Shown here: positions 7,420-13,886 of the stretch, one piece after another | Layout: each line of letters begins with the position of its first letter | How positions within the stretch are numbered: the first letter of the stretch is position 1 | NCBI GenBank assembly: GCA_018897535.1 | Contig: JAHIKO010000011.1 | Span: forward strand, 1 to 13,886 | Direction: 5' to 3' | Length of the DNA stretch: 13,886 bases | Origin: Candidatus Dependentiae bacterium | Lineage (GTDB): Bacteria > Babelota > Babeliae > Babelales > UASB340 | The notes under the pieces: model-generated | The model's database searches: none | What the model was told of the DNA's origin: nothing | What the model saw: the letters and a program-made list of their open reading frames with translations, nothing else | Position numbers and translations under genes: made by a program

Positions 7420-8310
7420 TTACTCTTTAAAATTTTCTTGAACCATTGTCTGAAATAATTCATGTCTTTGTTTTTCAGGCGATGCGATTAATAATTTGTT
7501 AATAACTTCACCCAAAACTTGTGTAATTGCATTTTTTACAAATATTGGAACTAAATAATAGATTTCTTTTGCGTCAAAATTTTTGTGCTGCCATTTAAAA
7601 TTTGTTTCAATTTCAGTTTGTTCGCTATCTTTATTTTTATTCAATTCAAGATTAATCTGAGCATTATTTTTGATATATAAAGCTAATGCTTCTGCTGTAG
7701 TTAATAAAATTACATTTGATATTCTTCTTACCAGTGTATTATTTTCAAAAATTTTATTTGATGCATTTATGAATATTGCTTTGGATAAAATTCTTGTAAT
7801 AATGCTTTCTATAACTGGAAATGCGCTATTTAAAACGTTGATGCTTTTATTTGCACTAATTGAATTGTATTTGATAAGATTTATATTCTTTATTGTATCA
7901 ATTATGGACCAACTATCTGTAGAATCATCAATTTTAGCAAATTCCCATGAACGCGATAAAATACTTAATAAATCAATTATTTCTTGCGTGTAATCAGTCT
8001 CGTTTACTGCTGCAGCAAGTGTTTCGTTTAAAACTGCAGGTAAGTTACATTCGACAGAAATTTTTTCATTTATTTTATTGAATTTATGTTTACTTAAAAA
8101 AGATTTAAGTTTTTTAGTATTTATATCTTTTTTAATGTAAGTACGAGATTGTTCCGGCAATGTGCTAAAAATTACTTGATCAAAAATTGCGATTAAATCA
8201 ACAACTCTTCTTGTGTTGTTTATATCTTTATCCGTGATAACAGAAAATGCTTGCTGCGTTGTTATCACGCCAAAAATTATTAAGCATATAAATTTTTTAA
8301 AATTATTCAT
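7420..8310 (-). CDS. Secreted protein of unknown function
   Basis: A 296-residue protein that I do not recognise. Residues 1-23 form a Sec signal peptide (NNFKK, hydrophobic ICLIIFGVI, likely cleavage after QQAFS), so it should be periplasmic or exported. There is no lipobox and no further clear membrane segment. The mature part is mostly helical, rich in Asn, Ile, Lys and Ser, with a single cysteine (in VECNLP) and no metal-binding or catalytic motif visible. Two hydrophobic stretches (around ESIITRILSKAIF and ISNVILLTTAEALAL) look like buried helices. Its start has an AAGGG ribosome site 6-7 nt before the ATG. It sits between the TolC-like gene and adaptor A2 on the same strand, so it could be a periplasmic accessory or cargo of the exporter. 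This is positional inference only. Confidence 0.8.
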   Translation of the reverse strand: MNNFKKFICLIIFGVITTQQAFSVITDKDINNTRRVVDLIAIFDQVIFSTLPEQSRTYIKKDINTKKLKSFLSKHKFNKINEKISVECNLPAVLNETLAAAVNETDYTQEIIDLLSILSRSWEFAKIDDSTDSWSIIDTIKNINLIKYNSISANKSINVLNSAFPVIESIITRILSKAIFINASNKIFENNTLVRRISNVILLTTAEALALYIKNNAQINLELNKNKDSEQTEIETNFKWQHKNFDAKEIYYLVPIFVKNAITQVLGEVINKLLIASPEKQRHELFQTMVQENFKE

Positions 8311-8384
8311 GAATAACCCTTAATAAAAAAATAATTATTAACACTATAAGTGTATGAATTTAAATAACTTTTATTGAAAGTCAA
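8311..8384 (-). other. 74-bp intergenic gap with two small inverted repeats
   Basis: On the minus strand, directly after the TolC-like stop, there is TTGACT (8384-8379). Next comes ACACT-TAT-AGTGT (8353-8341, perfect 5-bp arms), then TTAATAA-8 nt-TTATTAA (8341-8320, perfect 7-bp AT arms), then the AGGG ribosome site of the next gene. The first hairpin is followed 9 nt later by seven T, too far and too AT-rich for a confident terminator. The gap may attenuate or regulate the downstream genes, or be neutral. Confidence 0.25.
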
Positions 8385-9635
8385 TTAAATATTTTTAGGA
8401 TAACCGCAAGCAAAAAACAGTTCACTTTGTTTAATCGCAACATTAACTTTTGCGGTAAGCCAATCAAATCTGGAATTTTCCCAATTGTACATGGAATTAT
8501 CAAGATCAACTTTGGAAATATTACCGATTTTATAATTTAATTTTGCCAAATTATATTCGTTTTCGGCTTGCATTAATGCTGCATCTTTGGCTGTAAGTTG
8601 TTTTTTGTATTTTAGTAAATCATGAAAAGATCTTTCAACACTATATTTTATTTCTTGAATATAATTTTCTCTTTCTTGTAATGCTTTCAATCTACTGGCA
8701 TTTGCTTGTTGCGATTGGTAATAATTTGAAGAGCCATCAAATAAATTCCAGCTTAGATTTACGCCTATGTTATTACTTTTTACTTGATCTGCCCTTGAGG
8801 CTTGTCCTGTAAGATTAAAACTTGGTAAATAATTATATTTATAATATTTTTCATATTCTTCATATTTCTCTATTTCTTTATTTTTCATTTGAATTTCGGT
8901 TCTATTTTTCAGTGCAAGGTCTTGATAATAATCAAGCGCTTTTATATTAATTTCGTCTTTTGAATCCCAAATAAGTTCCGGATTTTTATTATCTTTTTTA
9001 AAATCATCGCCAAGTAAATATTCAAGTTGACTTTGCGAACTTGATAAATCATCAATATACATATAAACACTTGCCATATTACTTGCATAAGTTGATGAAT
9101 TTTTTAGCCAATCGTTTTGTCCCAACAATCTTAATTTATCTTGGTGTTCTGATTTATTTATAGTCTGTTTTGCCGCAAAAGATAGAGATTCTATCGCCTT
9201 CTTTTTTTCTTGTAATAACCAAGTCTGTAAAAAAGATATTTCCACTTCGTTTCGAACCAAATCTTCATGATTAAGTTCATTTAATTTTGAAATTTCCGTG
9301 TCTTTTTTTGCAATACGTTTTAATCTCTCCGGTCCTGCAAAGCTGTAAATAAGTTGACTTGCTGCAATGGTTGTTGAATTTTGCGCCCCCTTTGAGCCGG
9401 ATGCAAAACTTTCACCTGAAGATAAAGTTAACTGAGGCAAATATCCGGAAATTGCAACTTTTTCACCATAAGCGTAACTTTGGGTTGCAAATTTTAAAGC
9501 TTTTAAACTTGGTCTATTTTTGTAAGCAATTTCTACAGCTTTTTTTATATCAAGACTGTTTTTTTCTTGAGCTGATTCTTGAGCAAAAATATTCATTGCG
9601 AATATACTTGCAATAAAAAATAAAACTTTTTTCAT
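8385..9635 (-). CDS. TolC-like outer membrane efflux protein
   Basis: A 416-residue outer membrane factor of the TolC/OEP family. The signal peptide spans residues 1-18 (KK, hydrophobic LFFIASIFAM, cleavage after NIFA). The internal two-fold repeat typical of TolC is visible. Each half starts with an N-R-P/T-x-(L/I) helix ending in a LP strand (NRPSLKAL to YLPQLTLS, residues 40-72; NRTEIQMK to YLPSFNLTG), followed by a beta strand (GVNLSWNLFDG in the second half) and long charged helices. It should form the outer-membrane and periplasmic tunnel of the exporter encoded downstream, and both adaptors carry the TolC-binding tip motif. Its ATG overlaps the TGA of the heptosyltransferase gene (ATGA, 9632-9635), with GGGGA about 6 nt upstream. 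Its length is close to the usual 400-490 residues. Confidence 0.9.
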   Translation of the reverse strand: MKKVLFFIASIFAMNIFAQESAQEKNSLDIKKAVEIAYKNRPSLKALKFATQSYAYGEKVAISGYLPQLTLSSGESFASGSKGAQNSTTIAASQLIYSFAGPERLKRIAKKDTEISKLNELNHEDLVRNEVEISFLQTWLLQEKKKAIESLSFAAKQTINKSEHQDKLRLLGQNDWLKNSSTYASNMASVYMYIDDLSSSQSQLEYLLGDDFKKDNKNPELIWDSKDEINIKALDYYQDLALKNRTEIQMKNKEIEKYEEYEKYYKYNYLPSFNLTGQASRADQVKSNNIGVNLSWNLFDGSSNYYQSQQANASRLKALQERENYIQEIKYSVERSFHDLLKYKKQLTAKDAALMQAENEYNLAKLNYKIGNISKVDLDNSMYNWENSRFDWLTAKVNVAIKQSELFFACGYPKNI

Positions 9636-10720
9636 TTTTCGTCCCCTAATAAATATAGAATTTTTCGTCCCAAAGTTTCAGCATTCAGTTTATACATACA
9701 ATTATTAGATTTACTAGAATTTTTTGTATTTCCATGTGTTTTTTCGTAATAATGGGGACATTCTATTTGAATTGCATTGTCTATATTAAATTTATTTATA
9801 TATGCACCATGGATTTTAGCTTTGGTTGGTCCAAAGATGCCAATTGCATTTTTTTGTAAAAAATCTGCCAAATGCAAAAGGCCCGTATCGGGCGCCAGTA
9901 ATAATTTGGATTTTTCTATAAGTTTTGCCATCTGTATTAGATTGAATTTGGGTGTTTCAATAATTTTTAAATTATTATTTTTACAAAAATTAAGAATATT
10001 TTTTGCCTGATTACCAAAATGTGTACCTGTTAAAACTATTTTAGAGTTTACTAAATTTTTTTGTAAAAATTTTACAAGCTCAATCCAATTTTCCTGCGGC
10101 CAATGTTTTGACTCCCAAGTCGTATTTGGTGCAAGTAAAATAAAATTTTTTATATTATTATTTATCAGCCATGATTCAACAAAATTTGTATCATGATTGG
10201 AATAATTTAATTTAAAATCTTGTTTTATAGACTCTATTGCTGGACAACTTTTTGTATTTTTAAAATTAAAAGCAGTATGTGTAACTAAAGATAAATTTTT
10301 TTCTATTATATTTTTGTAATTTGGGTTTATTTGTTTGTGCGTAAAAAAAGTTGAAAATTTGCTTCTAGCATTTTGCTTGTCAAAACCGAATTTTTTGCCG
10401 GTTAAAAAAGCAATTATACTTGATGTTTTTAAAAGCCCCTGAAAATCAAGAATAAAATCCCATTTATTTTTTCTTAAATTTACTATTGTTTTGAGTGTAC
10501 TTTTTAAATTTTTGGGATATAAAAATTTATCGTTTAAAATATACAAATTTTTTATAAATTTTTGATTAACCAAAATATCAGCGGCTTTTTTTTGTACAAC
10601 CCAACTTATATCTGCCGTTGGTAGCATTTTTTTTAATAAAAATATTGCAGGTAAAGTATGTATTACATCACCTATTGCAGATACTCTTAATATTAATATT
10701 TTTATATTATTATTTTGCAT
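9632..10720 (-). CDS. WaaC-like ADP-heptose:LPS heptosyltransferase (glycosyltransferase family 9)
   Basis: A 362-residue GT-B fold enzyme of family GT9. The N-terminal domain has ILRVSAIGDVIHTLPA with Asp18, matching the catalytic Asp of heptosyltransferases, then ISWVVQKKAADIL and the acceptor-side LDFQGLLKTS (91-100). The C-terminal donor-binding domain has APNTTWESKHWPQENW (Lys205, Trp207), APDTGLLHLA (Asp278) and GIFGPT (294-299). The spacing and the KHWP, DFQG and DTGL motifs resemble E. coli WaaC (heptosyltransferase I, which adds heptose to Kdo of lipid A) more than WaaF. It implies an LPS-type outer membrane. A role in LPS core assembly is expected, but the exact sugar donor cannot be fixed from sequence. 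It is first in the minus-strand cluster and translationally coupled to the TolC-like gene, which may be gene packing rather than shared function. Confidence 0.88.
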   Translation of the reverse strand: MQNNNIKILILRVSAIGDVIHTLPAIFLLKKMLPTADISWVVQKKAADILVNQKFIKNLYILNDKFLYPKNLKSTLKTIVNLRKNKWDFILDFQGLLKTSSIIAFLTGKKFGFDKQNARSKFSTFFTHKQINPNYKNIIEKNLSLVTHTAFNFKNTKSCPAIESIKQDFKLNYSNHDTNFVESWLINNNIKNFILLAPNTTWESKHWPQENWIELVKFLQKNLVNSKIVLTGTHFGNQAKNILNFCKNNNLKIIETPKFNLIQMAKLIEKSKLLLAPDTGLLHLADFLQKNAIGIFGPTKAKIHGAYINKFNIDNAIQIECPHYYEKTHGNTKNSSKSNNCMYKLNAETLGRKILYLLGDEK

Positions 10721-10785
10721 GGTATAAATCTTGTTTTTTTTGTTAAGCTTACATTATATCAGAATTTATTTTTTTAGGAGAATTT
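10721..10785. promoter_or_regulatory. Divergent promoter region between the heptosyltransferase and M16 genes
   Basis: These 65 bp must drive both directions. Minus strand: a perfect TATAAT at 10758-10753, with no good -35 at the expected distance (TCTCCT), leaving a leader of about 25 nt. Plus strand: TTGTTT (10731-10736), 17 bp, then TTATAT (10754-10759). The two -10 elements overlap on the same bases, so opposite polymerases would compete. A plus-strand AGGAG (10776-10780) lies 5 nt before the M16 ATG and is a strong ribosome site. Confidence 0.42.
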
Positions 10786-13572
10786 ATGAATGGTTATTTT
10801 GTTTTTTTAAAAAATAAACTTGTGTGGGTATTTATTTTTATAGTTTTTTCTTCAATTCTTTTGTTAAAATCATGTAGCATAAAAAAAGATAGTTTAAATT
10901 TAAATATGAAAGTTGAATCAAATATGGATTTTCCAAATATAAGAAAAGTAGTTTTAAAAAATGGTTTTACGGTATTAATTTTTAAAACAACTCAAACGCC
11001 AAAAGTTTTATTGCAAATAGCCTATGATATTGGCTCTTGGGTTGAAAAATCCGGTGAACGTGGGCTTGCGCATTTAATTGAACACATGATATTTAAAGGT
11101 ACCGATAAATTTGCAGAAGGTGATATTGATGCCATTGCCAGAAAATTTGGAGCGGATTTTAATGCATTTACATCAAAAGACATAACAAGTTACTATTTTG
11201 AAGTTAATAAAAATAATTGGAAACCATTTGTTGAAATTCTTGCAGAATGTATGCAAAATGCCAAATTTGATGCAGAGCATTTGGCATCAGAATTTAAAGC
11301 TGTTATCCAAGAATTAAGAATGATGAAGGATAACCATTTTAGGCAGATGATTGAGATTGCGACTGGAAATACATTTCCGTCAAATCATCCGTATCATGCA
11401 CCCGTAATTGGTTATAAACAGGATCTTGTAAATATTTCAGCTCAAAATTTAAAAGCTTTTTATAAAAAATATTATAAACCTGAACGCGCAACTTTGTTTA
11501 TGGTTGGTGATATTGATCTTGATGAGGCTGAAAATATCGCCGTACAAAATTTTTCAAACTTAGATAATGGTGATGGTATTTCACATTTTGACGAATCTTT
11601 AAGTTCTGTTTTTGAACTTGTTTCAAATTCAACTACAAACAATACCGTTTTATATGAAGATGTAACTCAAGAATTACAAGGTTTTTATTGGTTAATTCCC
11701 GGACTTAATGCAAAAGGTAAAGAACTTGTATCCGTTGTCGAATCCGTAATTGGAACCGGAGAGGGTAGTCGACTTTATAAACGTTTGGTTGAAAAAGAAA
11801 AAGTTGCTGCGTCAGTTGCAGCATTTGGTCACCAATTAATGCATGCCGGTTTGTTTTTTATAATTGTTGAGCCTTTAAAAAATAAATCAGCTATATGTAA
11901 AAAATTAATAATCGAAGAGCTTAACAATATTGTAAAAAACGGTGTAGAAAAAAGTGAAATCGAAAAAGTTGTAAATACAAGGGAACGTGAACATTTTCAA
12001 CAATTGCAGAGTTTGCAAAGTTTTACATATGAATGGCTTGAATCTTTTATTGCGACTAAAGATGAATACGATATTTTCGCAAGCGTAAACAGGTATGCAA
12101 AAGTTTCTTCGGATAAAATTGTTGAATTTGTTAAAAATTATTTGGATACATTTTTTGTAAATGAAATTTCAGTTTTACCGTTACCTGAAGATAAAAAATC
12201 TACATGGCAAAAATTAAAAGAAAAATCTGAAGAGATGGATAAGCTTATTTTAGCCAAGCATCAAAGGACGGCACCTCTTGAGACACCAACATTTGTAAAT
12301 AAGGTTAAAAATCCTGAAAAATTAAGTTTTGAATTTCCAAAACCGGATAAAGATTTTACATTAGAAAATGGACTTAACGTTTTAATTCACAAAAATCAGC
12401 CATGGCCAATATTTTCTGCATCACTGCGATTTAAGCAAGCAGCATTTTTTGCCGACAGCAAAGAGGGTATTTTACTTGATTTCATGATGAATTATTTAAT
12501 GGAAGGTGCTGCAGGTTTTTCTAAAGAACAGAATGTCGACTTTTTTGAAAATTTAGGTGCAACTTATAGTTTTGATGTTACCGGGGGCTTTGTATCCTCT
12601 TTAACTAAAAATATTGATTCAGTTTTATCCAGATTTGCAGATATATTAACAAAACCGGATTTTCCCGAATCCGAGTTTGAAAAATTAAGAGAAATACTTT
12701 TGGATCTTTATGAAAGACGAAAAGATTCACAGAAAGATTTGGGATTAAAGATTTTTAAGAATTTAATTTATAAAAATCACCCATTTAATTGGTCATTTGA
12801 TGATGCCATTCAAATTATAAAAACGGTTGATATTAAAAAATTAAAAGAATTACACAAAAAATATGTAACGCCACAAAATATGATTTTATCTATCGTTGGA
12901 AATTTTGATTTGGATAAAACTGAAAATAAAATTAGGAATATTTTTTCTTCATGGCATGGTGAAAAGTTTTTAGTTGAAGAAAAAAAGTCAGGAGATTTTG
13001 ATAAAAATTTAAATGTTGATCAGTTTATGCTTCGCGACCAAGTAATGCTTATTATGGGTCGACCATCAAATATAGATATTTATCATGACGATTATGTGCC
13101 TGTAAAAATTTTAGATTTTATAGTATTTAGTTCTTTAGGTTCTAGATTATTTCAATTACGTGAACAAACAGGACTGTTTTATACCGCGAGTGGAATGTTT
13201 GCTGCCGGAGCATCTAGAGTTAACGGATTTGATTATGTTACATCTATTTTAAATTTGGAAAATGTAGAAAAGGCTGAAAATTTATTTAAATCGGTTATTG
13301 ATGAGATTGGAAAAGATGGTGTGTTGCAGCATGAACTTGATGCTTCAAAACAAGGTTATTTAAAAGATATTATTGATATTACGGCAAGTAATGAAGCTTT
13401 GGCAATGGTTTATGCAAGATTAAAGTCTTTTGATTTAGGTTTTGATTATTACAATAAAGTATTGAATCAGGTTCAAAGCATGACACTTGAAGATATTAAT
13501 AAAATTTGTACCAAATATTTTAATTCGAAAGATATGTGTAAAGTTAGAGTGGGTAGAGTGGGAAAGAAGTAG
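10786..13572 (+). CDS. Two-domain M16 (insulinase/PqqL-like) zinc peptidase
   Basis: A 928-residue single-chain M16 metallopeptidase. Residues 12-29 are a hydrophobic signal or anchor ending in LLLKSC. Cys30 could be lipidated, but Lys at -2 is atypical for a lipobox. The N-terminal M16 half (about 55-455) has the inverted zinc motif HLIEH (His96, Glu99, His100) and Glu176 in VIQE at the spacing known for the third zinc ligand in mitochondrial processing peptidase, so it should be active. The C-terminal half (about 510-925) has LDFMMNYLMEG instead of HxxEH and is catalytically dead. It keeps GSRLFQLREQTGLFYTASG with Arg792 and Tyr799, the pair that contacts substrate peptide in this family. 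Such enzymes form a clamshell that degrades peptides or processes proteins; here it faces the periplasm. AGGAG lies 5 nt before the ATG. It is followed after 32 bp by a deacetylase gene. Confidence 0.93.
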   Translation: MNGYFVFLKNKLVWVFIFIVFSSILLLKSCSIKKDSLNLNMKVESNMDFPNIRKVVLKNGFTVLIFKTTQTPKVLLQIAYDIGSWVEKSGERGLAHLIEHMIFKGTDKFAEGDIDAIARKFGADFNAFTSKDITSYYFEVNKNNWKPFVEILAECMQNAKFDAEHLASEFKAVIQELRMMKDNHFRQMIEIATGNTFPSNHPYHAPVIGYKQDLVNISAQNLKAFYKKYYKPERATLFMVGDIDLDEAENIAVQNFSNLDNGDGISHFDESLSSVFELVSNSTTNNTVLYEDVTQELQGFYWLIPGLNAKGKELVSVVESVIGTGEGSRLYKRLVEKEKVAASVAAFGHQLMHAGLFFIIVEPLKNKSAICKKLIIEELNNIVKNGVEKSEIEKVVNTREREHFQQLQSLQSFTYEWLESFIATKDEYDIFASVNRYAKVSSDKIVEFVKNYLDTFFVNEISVLPLPEDKKSTWQKLKEKSEEMDKLILAKHQRTAPLETPTFVNKVKNPEKLSFEFPKPDKDFTLENGLNVLIHKNQPWPIFSASLRFKQAAFFADSKEGILLDFMMNYLMEGAAGFSKEQNVDFFENLGATYSFDVTGGFVSSLTKNIDSVLSRFADILTKPDFPESEFEKLREILLDLYERRKDSQKDLGLKIFKNLIYKNHPFNWSFDDAIQIIKTVDIKKLKELHKKYVTPQNMILSIVGNFDLDKTENKIRNIFSSWHGEKFLVEEKKSGDFDKNLNVDQFMLRDQVMLIMGRPSNIDIYHDDYVPVKILDFIVFSSLGSRLFQLREQTGLFYTASGMFAAGASRVNGFDYVTSILNLENVEKAENLFKSVIDEIGKDGVLQHELDASKQGYLKDIIDITASNEALAMVYARLKSFDLGFDYYNKVLNQVQSMTLEDINKICTKYFNSKDMCKVRVGRVGKK

Positions 13573-13604
13573 CTGCTTTAGACCAAATTTAAGAAAGAAG
13601 TTTT

Positions 13605-13886
13605 ATGAAAAAATATTTTTTATTTTGTTTAATTTTATTATTGCAAAATGTTTATGCTGAAAATTATAATATATTAGGAATTTCTAAAAATTATCCCAAA
13701 GAAAAACAACTTGCATTAGATAATTGGCGAAACAAAATTATAAAATTGGCTAATTCGAATAAGGAGACTATTTTTATAAATGGGTCAACTGAAAAAAAAA
13801 TGGTAGCACTAACATTTGATGATGGTCCCGATACAATTGTAACCCCAGCTGTTTTGGACATTCTTAAAAAATATAATGTAAAAGCT
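13605..13886 (+). CDS. Secreted NodB-type polysaccharide deacetylase (N-terminal part only)
   Basis: The frame is open from the ATG at 13605 to the right edge (94 codons), so the gene is truncated by the window. Residues 1-18 are a Sec signal peptide (KKYFLFCLILLL, cleavage after NVYA). After about 45 linker residues comes the first NodB-homology motif, MVALTFDDGPD (66-76), with Asp72 and Asp73. In carbohydrate esterase family 4 these are the general base and a metal ligand. A first helix follows (TPAVLDILKKYNVKA). Family members remove acetyl groups from peptidoglycan, chitin-like or other N-acetylated glycans; the substrate cannot be told here. The catalytic His motifs lie outside the window. 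It starts 32 bp after the M16 gene, with a GA-rich AAGAAAGAAG (13591-13600) as ribosome site, so the two are probably in one transcript. Confidence 0.9.
   Translation, partial: MKKYFLFCLILLLQNVYAENYNILGISKNYPKEKQLALDNWRNKIIKLANSNKETIFINGSTEKKMVALTFDDGPDTIVTPAVLDILKKYNVKA

Noticed and set aside
9777..10010. Plus-strand open frame opposite the heptosyltransferase
   Set aside because: Entirely inside a well-supported minus-strand gene with conserved motifs; no independent coding signal.

Overview
The window looks like a piece of a very AT-rich genome (roughly a quarter to 30% G+C by eye) from a diderm (Gram-negative-type) bacterium. The evidence for an outer membrane is a WaaC-like heptosyltransferase, a TolC-like channel, and several proteins with Sec signal peptides. 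UGA and UAA are used as normal stops. A secreted leucine-rich-repeat protein ending in what looks like a eukaryotic-type BTB/POZ domain points to a host-associated or intracellular bacterium. Protist-associated lineages such as Candidatus Dependentiae (TM6) would fit, but that placement is inference and no marker gene here proves it.

Minus strand, read right to left from 10720 to the left edge, is one compact head-to-tail cluster: heptosyltransferase (10720-9632), TolC-like outer membrane protein (9635-8385, ATGA overlap), a secreted protein of unknown function (8310-7420), MacA-like adaptor A2 (7319-6117), MacB-type permease B2 without ATPase (6114-4888), MacA-like adaptor A1 (4803-3607), a separate MacB/LolD-type ATPase (3610-2924, ATGA overlap), MacB-type permease B1 (2915-1692), and the LRR-BTB protein (1682 to beyond base 1). 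The gaps are -4, 74, 100, 2, 84, -4, 8 and 9 bp, so much of this is probably co-transcribed. The 74, 100 and 84 bp gaps could hold internal regulation. The 100 bp gap before adaptor A2 contains an inverted repeat that could hide that gene's ribosome binding site.

Together the middle genes supply every part of a MacAB-TolC tripartite exporter: a TolC channel, two adaptors that both carry the R-x3-L-x6-S hairpin-tip motif, two FtsX/MacB permeases and only one ATPase. The simplest reading is one machine with a paralogous adaptor pair and a paralogous permease pair sharing a single ATPase. The secreted protein of unknown function and the secreted LRR-BTB protein sit inside and at the end of this cluster, which makes them candidate cargo or partners. 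That link is inferred from position only.

Plus strand, from 10786 to the right edge: a two-domain M16 (insulinase-like) zinc peptidase anchored by an N-terminal signal or anchor, then the start of a secreted NodB-type polysaccharide deacetylase cut by the window end. A 65 bp divergent promoter region (10721-10785) separates the two transcription units. No tRNA, rRNA, CRISPR array, insertion sequence or attachment site was seen, and no gene-free stretch exceeds 100 bp.
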